This document shows, one piece after another, positions 6,439 through 9,830 of a stretch of 9,830 nt of DNA. The DNA is from Candidatus Uhrbacteria bacterium (GTDB taxonomy: Bacteria; Patescibacteriota; Patescibacteriia; JACQRZ01). Within the stretch, counting starts at the first letter, position 1. Every line of letters starts with the position of its first letter. Made by a program: the position numbers and the translations under genes. The DNA is taken from positions 1 to 9,830 of the forward strand of contig JACQRZ010000058.1 of NCBI GenBank assembly GCA_016206235.1, in the 5' to 3' direction. The notes under the pieces were generated by a model that was not told the DNA's origin, searched no databases, and worked only from the letters and a program-made list of their open reading frames with translations.

Positions 6439-6476
6439 ACACCCTATACTCTAAACGCTAAACCCTCCACCCTCAC
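6435..6476. repeat. Degenerate 7-base tandem array before pyk
   Basis: Six consecutive heptads run up to four bases before the pyk ATG: TACTACA, CCCTATA, CTCTAAA, CGCTAAA, CCCTCCA, CCCTCAC. The consensus is near CCCTAAA, with the NNCTANN core shared by the array before groEL; both begin with a TACTANA unit. The array overlaps the promoter -10 and occupies the whole leader, so there is no purine-rich ribosome site in front of pyk. Confidence 0.7.
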
Positions 6477-6480
6477 AATT

Positions 6481-7860
6481 ATGAAATTCACCAAGATCGT
6501 CTGTACGATTGGACCGGCGTCGGAAAAAATTGCCATGCTTGAAAAACTTATTAAGGCAGGCATGAACGTAGCGCGTCTCAATTTTTCTCACGGAAGCTAC
6601 AAGAGTCACGCAAAACTCATCAAGAATATTCGCGCGGCGGCAAAGAAGAGGGGTGAGCCAGTAGCTATTTTGCAAGATCTTCAGGGACCACGCATTCGTA
6701 TTGGAGAAGTGCGAGAGGAGGGAGTGCAGCTTAAGCGAGGCGAGTCGGTTGTGCTTGTTCCCCAAGAAATGTACACCGAAAAAAGCAGAGTGAAGATGCT
6801 GCCGAATCATTACGCAGGGCTTGCAAAAGACGTAAAATCTAGCCAGCATATTCTTATAGCTGACGGCCTTATTGATCTTCGCATTGTAAAAGTGTCAGGA
6901 CCCGAGATTCATTGCACGGTGTTTGTTGAGGGTGTGGTGAAGTCCCACAAGGGTATCAACGTACCTGGCGCAAGTATCTCTATTTCAAGTATTACCCAAA
7001 AGGACAAGGACGATGTGCTGTTTGGCGCAGCCCATGGCGTTGATTATGTTGCGCTCTCCTTTGTGCGTAATGCAAAAGATGTGGTCACACTGCGATCAAT
7101 TCTGAAGCGTTATGGCAGAAAACATCCTCACGCAAACCGTATCGGTATCTTTGCAAAAATTGAGCGTGCCGAGGCTGTGGAAAATATCGATGAGATTATC
7201 AACGTTGTCGATGGTATTATGGTTGCGCGCGGCGATCTCGGTATTGAAGTGCCGGCTCAAAAAGTGCCCATTATCCAAAAGCAGCTTATTCAAAAATGCC
7301 TCCAACATCGCAAACCGGTTATTGTTGCAACCCAGATGCTTGAATCGATGATCGTGAGCAGACGCCCGACGCGAGCTGAAGTATCGGATGTTGCAAATGC
7401 GGTTATTGACCATACGGATGCCGTTATGCTTTCCGGTGAAAGTGCTACTGGTAAATACCCAATGGAAACAGTGAAGATTATGGCTCAAACAATCCATGAG
7501 GCAGAGCGTTCAAAATTCGATGATTATACGTGCCCCGCTATTACGAAAGAACGGGATATTAAAAGTATGATTGCTCACGCGGCATCTGATATATTGCAGA
7601 CACGTCAGATAAAGCTAGTGATGATTGACGCTGATGCTGATCTTGTCCGACTGATTGCAAGCCATCGCCCTGAAGTACGTTTGATCGGTTTTTCAAATGA
7701 TGCGACGCTGCGTCAACAGCTGAATATTGTGCGCGGCGTTACGATGTACCGGGTCGTTTCAAATCCGTATCAATTTTTGAAAAAGAATACAATCGCGCGG
7801 CGAGGAGATATGATTTTGACCGTGGAGGAAGACGAAATCGAAATAAAGAAACTAGTCTAA
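6481..7860 (+). CDS. pyk: Pyruvate kinase
   Basis: The start at 6481 gives MKFTKIVCTIGPAS, the family opening, and 459 residues (about 470 is usual). The frame is open back to 6373, but that stretch carries the terminator and promoter and is not coding. It converts phosphoenolpyruvate and ADP to pyruvate and ATP, ending glycolysis. Visible sites: R32-x-N34-x-S36-H37, DLQGPRIRIG (66-75), the signature IFAKIERAEAV with catalytic K226 and metal ligand E228, ARGDLGIE with D252, ATQMLESM with T284, RPTRAE and AVMLSGESATGKYP. The C-terminal domain (about 350-459) lacks the usual T-x-S-G-x-T-A effector loop, having DADADLVR (383-390) before RLIASHRP, so allosteric control is probably different or absent. 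No ribosome site precedes it. Its stop overlaps the lgt start (TAATG). Confidence 0.97.
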   Translation: MKFTKIVCTIGPASEKIAMLEKLIKAGMNVARLNFSHGSYKSHAKLIKNIRAAAKKRGEPVAILQDLQGPRIRIGEVREEGVQLKRGESVVLVPQEMYTEKSRVKMLPNHYAGLAKDVKSSQHILIADGLIDLRIVKVSGPEIHCTVFVEGVVKSHKGINVPGASISISSITQKDKDDVLFGAAHGVDYVALSFVRNAKDVVTLRSILKRYGRKHPHANRIGIFAKIERAEAVENIDEIINVVDGIMVARGDLGIEVPAQKVPIIQKQLIQKCLQHRKPVIVATQMLESMIVSRRPTRAEVSDVANAVIDHTDAVMLSGESATGKYPMETVKIMAQTIHEAERSKFDDYTCPAITKERDIKSMIAHAASDILQTRQIKLVMIDADADLVRLIASHRPEVRLIGFSNDATLRQQLNIVRGVTMYRVVSNPYQFLKKNTIARRGDMILTVEEDEIEIKKLV

Positions 7861-8648
7861 TGTTTTTAAGTGGTTTTCCGCCATCGCCAATCCTGGTATA
7901 TATCGGTACTGTCCCGCTCCACTGGTATGGATTCCTTCTTGCATGCGCTGTTGCGCTCGGATATGGCGTGACCTACTATCTATCAAAAAAAGAGCGTATT
8001 CATATTGATACGCTCTTTTTTCTTTGTTTTATTGTGGGACTTGTATCTGCAAGACTTCTCTTCGTTTGTTATCACATTGATTATTTCATGGCCTATCCTT
8101 TTGAAATACCTCTCATATGGCACGGCGGTATTGTGTGGCACGGCGCGCTCATTGGAGGTTTTGGAGCGGTATATCTTTACTGCCGACGATACAAGCATTC
8201 GCTCTTTGGGATAACTGATATACTCGTGCCTGGCCTTGCTCTTGGACAAGCGCTAGGGCGGTGGGGAAATTATTTTAACCAAGAAAATTATGGGCTGCCA
8301 ACCAATCTGCCATGGGCGATTCCTATAGACCTCGCTCACCGGTTACCGGGGTACGAATCATTTACCTCTTTTCACCCAACGTTTTTATATGAATCGATTG
8401 GAAGTCTTATTCTTTTTGTTTTTTTAATGTATCTTGTACGAAAGCAAGCGGCAGTTCAATCCGGCCTTATAACTGCAGTGTACCTCTTGGGGTATTCACT
8501 GATGAGACTTTTCATTGAGTTTCTACGCGTTGATAGTGTGCCAGTCCTTTTTGGTATGCGCATGCCCCAAGTCATAAGTATTTTCTTGATATGCATAGGC
8601 TCGTTTCTTCTTCTCAAAACGCAAAGGCGCGATACGCGGCAGGTATAA
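7860..8648 (+). CDS. lgt: Prolipoprotein diacylglyceryl transferase
   Basis: The 262-residue polytopic membrane protein has the Lgt pattern. It opens with a Trp-Tyr-Gly stretch (LHWYGFLLACA) after a short periplasmic lead. WHGALIGG carries H94, equivalent to the essential His of E. coli Lgt. The family signature GRWGNYFNQENYG (133-145) supplies R134, N137 and N140. HPTFLYES (172-179) and the final YSLMRLFIEFLRVD with R216, E220 and R223 complete the core. It moves diacylglycerol from phosphatidylglycerol to the lipobox Cys of prolipoproteins at the membrane, the first step of lipoprotein maturation. The ATG shares one base with the pyk TAA (TAATG), so translation likely follows by re-initiation. 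Codons about 42-54 contain a terminator-like hairpin. The 3' end overlaps the next gene by 58 bases. Confidence 0.97.
   Translation: MFLSGFPPSPILVYIGTVPLHWYGFLLACAVALGYGVTYYLSKKERIHIDTLFFLCFIVGLVSARLLFVCYHIDYFMAYPFEIPLIWHGGIVWHGALIGGFGAVYLYCRRYKHSLFGITDILVPGLALGQALGRWGNYFNQENYGLPTNLPWAIPIDLAHRLPGYESFTSFHPTFLYESIGSLILFVFLMYLVRKQAAVQSGLITAVYLLGYSLMRLFIEFLRVDSVPVLFGMRMPQVISIFLICIGSFLLLKTQRRDTRQV
7985..8021. terminator. Intragenic terminator-like hairpin in lgt
   Basis: GAGCGTAT (7992-7999) and ATACGCTC (8008-8015) form a perfect 8-bp stem with an 8-base loop. It is extended by AAAAAA (7986-7991) against TTTTTT (8016-8021), 14 bp in total, and followed by more T-rich sequence. This is the form of a bidirectional intrinsic terminator, yet it lies about 130 bases into lgt, encoding SKKERIHIDTLFF at a cytoplasmic loop-membrane junction. 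It may attenuate pyk-lgt transcripts, or be a by-product of Lys and Phe codons. Confidence 0.45.
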
Positions 8649-9280
8649 TCACAGGGCTTTTTCTCATTTCACTACTTTGTTTTTCTGCTGGCGCACATGC
8701 TGCCATTATTGATACCTTCCCCTTTACCTCTCAGGCGCCTGACGGAAATTGGAAAAATGCAATGTATCAAAATGGATGCGAAGAGGCATCAGTGATTATG
8801 GCAATGCGTTGGGTGCGAGGCGGTACATCTCTTTCAAAGAAAGAAGCCTTGAGTGAGATACAAAAGCTTTCAGTGTATGAAAAGAAACGTTTTGGAACGT
8901 ATATCGATCTTTCGACAGGCGACACAGCCAAACTTATTCGAGACTATTACAAGCATGTAAACGTTGAAGCGCGTTTTTCAATTCAACTCGAAGATGTTAT
9001 TAACGAGCTAAAGAAGGGAGTGGTTGTTCTTGTTCCTGTAGATGGCAGAAAGTTAAGAAATCCCTACTATACCGCGCCCGGTCCCGAACGACACATGCTG
9101 CCAATTATTGGTTATGATGAGGTACAAAAGGAATTCATTACCAATGACCCTGGTACGCGACAGGGCAAGGCATACCGATATAAGGAAGAACGGCTTTTTC
9201 AGGCAATTCGGGATTACTCGACAGGAGACCACAAACCGGTAACGAATATCGTGAAAGCGATGGTTGTGGTGCGACAGTAG
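8591..9280 (+). CDS. Secreted C39-like cysteine peptidase
   Basis: The 229-residue protein opens with a signal peptide: basic residues, a hydrophobic core (about 18-33, ITGLFLISLLCF) and a likely cleavage after AHA at 37. The mature part follows the peptidase_C39_2 plan: TSQAPDGNW with Q48 as probable oxyanion residue, QNGCEEASVIMAM with nucleophile C63, PERHMLPIIGYD with H168, and TNDPGTRQGKAYRYKE with N185/D186 as third catalytic residue. It is therefore probably an active papain-like enzyme outside the membrane; substrate unknown. It lacks an ABC-transporter part, so it is not a bacteriocin exporter. ATG 8591 is the only canonical start upstream of the signal sequence and lies inside lgt (58-base overlap in another frame), without a ribosome site, suggesting coupling to lgt translation. 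Confidence 0.85.
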   Translation: MHRLVSSSQNAKARYAAGIITGLFLISLLCFSAGAHAAIIDTFPFTSQAPDGNWKNAMYQNGCEEASVIMAMRWVRGGTSLSKKEALSEIQKLSVYEKKRFGTYIDLSTGDTAKLIRDYYKHVNVEARFSIQLEDVINELKKGVVVLVPVDGRKLRNPYYTAPGPERHMLPIIGYDEVQKEFITNDPGTRQGKAYRYKEERLFQAIRDYSTGDHKPVTNIVKAMVVVRQ

Positions 9281-9329
9281 TGACAAACACTCATTTCATG
9301 GCACTCTAGTGATAATGATAGAAGTCGCC

Positions 9330-9632
9330 ATGCAAAAAATACAAGAATCAATTCGTCTTAAAGAACTTGAACAAAATTGGAAACAATCAATTCCAGAACT
9401 TTTGCATGCATGGCATTGGAATGAAAATTTGAAACATTCGGAAATCGGCAAACGACTCGGTTTACCGCGGTCAACAGTCACACGTTGGTTTCATCAATTC
9501 GGCATACGTTCACAATCATGCGCGCGATTTACAAATTTTAATCTTTGGAGTTTTCGACCTGACGAACGGCCGAAAGCGAAGCCGAAAATCAAGAGAGAAT
9601 TCCCATGGAAATATAATGTAGCTATTCTTTAA
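9330..9632 (+). CDS. Helix-turn-helix domain of a broken HTH-LAGLIDADG homing endonuclease
   Basis: From ATG 9330 (AGAAG five bases upstream; ATG 9315 is the alternative) the frame encodes 100 residues. An amphipathic helix (IRLKELEQNWKQSIPELLHA) is followed by an HTH, HSEIGKRLGLPRSTVTRWFHQFGI, and a basic linker with KPKIKREFPWKYN. It stops at TAA 9630-9632. A frame shifted by one base continues as FFNSWSRNMAYILGFIIADG, the usual continuation of HTH-LAGLIDADG proteins in candidate-phyla genomes as I remember them. I infer one gene split by an inserted base or a two-base deletion near 9621-9625. Alternatively it is a short independent DNA-binding protein. No clear promoter is visible in the 49-base gap after the peptidase gene. 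Confidence 0.6.
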   Translation: MQKIQESIRLKELEQNWKQSIPELLHAWHWNENLKHSEIGKRLGLPRSTVTRWFHQFGIRSQSCARFTNFNLWSFRPDERPKAKPKIKREFPWKYNVAIL

Positions 9633-9830
9633 TAGCTGGTCGCGCAATATGGCTTATATTCTTGGTTTTATTATTGCCGACGGCGCAGTTTACTCAAATC
9701 CACGAGGATCGCAGTATGTCGCATTCTATTCATGTGATAAGGAGTTACTACCTAAGATTCGAGAAGCTTTAGGATCAAATCATAAGATTCGACTATCGGA
9801 ACCAAAGAACAAAAAACATAAGTTTAGATA
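9622..9830 (+). CDS. LAGLIDADG homing endonuclease, N-terminal part (3' end outside window)
   Basis: After an in-frame stop at 9619-9621 the frame is open to the window end and reads LFFNSWSRN-MAYILGFIIADGAVYS, then CDKELLPKIREALGS. YILGFIIADG is the first LAGLIDADG helix, whose last acidic residue binds the catalytic metal; the following beta strands would bind DNA. An ATG at 9649 exists but has no ribosome site, and the conserved FFxxW lead before it lies in the same frame, so this is more likely the second part of the gene at 9330 than a separate one. Such endonucleases cut long DNA sites and spread into uncut alleles. Whether it is still made depends on the frame break upstream. Confidence 0.7.

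Noticed and set aside
6435..6476. Telomere-like CCCTAAA repeat
   Set aside because: The units approach the plant telomere heptad, but the array is internal, short and degenerate and lies between bacterial genes, so a telomere or eukaryotic origin is not supported.
6373..6480. 36-residue N-terminal extension of pyruvate kinase
   Set aside because: The stretch contains the groEL terminator, the pyk promoter and a heptad array, and the extra residues match nothing in pyruvate kinases; ATG 6481 gives the standard start.
9264..9329. TTG start extending the HTH protein into the C39-like peptidase gene
   Set aside because: The added residues resemble no HTH-LAGLIDADG leader and overlap the preceding coding region; ATGs at 9330 and 9315 are better.
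1..9830. TGA recoding to glycine
   Set aside because: The M23 peptidase, the nucleotidyltransferase-like gene and others end cleanly at standard stops, with no internal TGA in conserved genes.
1..9830. tRNA, rRNA or riboswitch genes
   Set aside because: No cloverleaf, rRNA-like sequence or known riboswitch core was recognised in the short intergenic gaps.

Overview
The window looks like chromosome from a candidate-phyla-radiation (Patescibacteria / Parcubacteria-like) bacterium. The basis is the style of the proteins: a compact GroES/GroEL pair, a pyruvate kinase with a degenerate C-terminal effector loop, a Cys-peptidase with an NGCEEAS motif, a winged-helix/nucleotidyltransferase-like protein next to an O-antigen-ligase-like membrane protein, weak or absent Shine-Dalgarno sites and many overlapping genes. 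TGA is used as a stop and never read through, so the recoded SR1/Gracilibacteria lineages are unlikely. The placement rests on recall, not on a search.

Layout. 1-494 (+): C-terminal part of a ComM/YifB-type Mg-chelatase-like ATPase. 478-1791 (-): membrane-anchored LysM-LysM-M23 cell-wall peptidase, overlapping the comM end tail to tail. 1792-1870: divergent spacer with an extended -10 and a hairpin. 1871-4230 (+): two-gene unit (nucleotidyltransferase-like protein, then a Wzy/O-antigen-ligase-like polytopic protein) joined by an ATGA overlap. 4205-6275 (+): groES-groEL, with a near-consensus promoter inside the end of the preceding gene and a palindrome at the predicted start site. 6276-6480: the longest non-coding stretch (205 bases), holding an interleaved inverted-repeat element, a heptad array, a rho-independent terminator, a promoter and a second heptad array. 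6481-9280 (+): tightly packed pyk, lgt and a secreted C39-like peptidase (1-base and 58-base overlaps). 9330-9830 (+): an HTH domain followed, in another frame, by a LAGLIDADG homing-endonuclease start that runs off the window.

How the genes relate: the M23 peptidase, Wzy-like protein, Lgt and C39-like peptidase all act at the envelope (peptidoglycan, surface glycan, lipoprotein anchoring, exported proteolysis). GroES/EL and pyruvate kinase are housekeeping, ComM acts in recombination during natural transformation, and the LAGLIDADG gene is probably a mobile passenger.

I see no large undescribed multi-gene system. The most unusual signal is non-coding: three short arrays of degenerate 7-base units built around CTA (or TAG), one ending just before the groEL start, one just before the pyk start, and one in opposite orientation behind groEL. 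Other points worth checking are a near-perfect intrinsic-terminator-like hairpin inside lgt, a palindrome at the groES start site in place of CIRCE, and the frame break in the HTH-LAGLIDADG gene.
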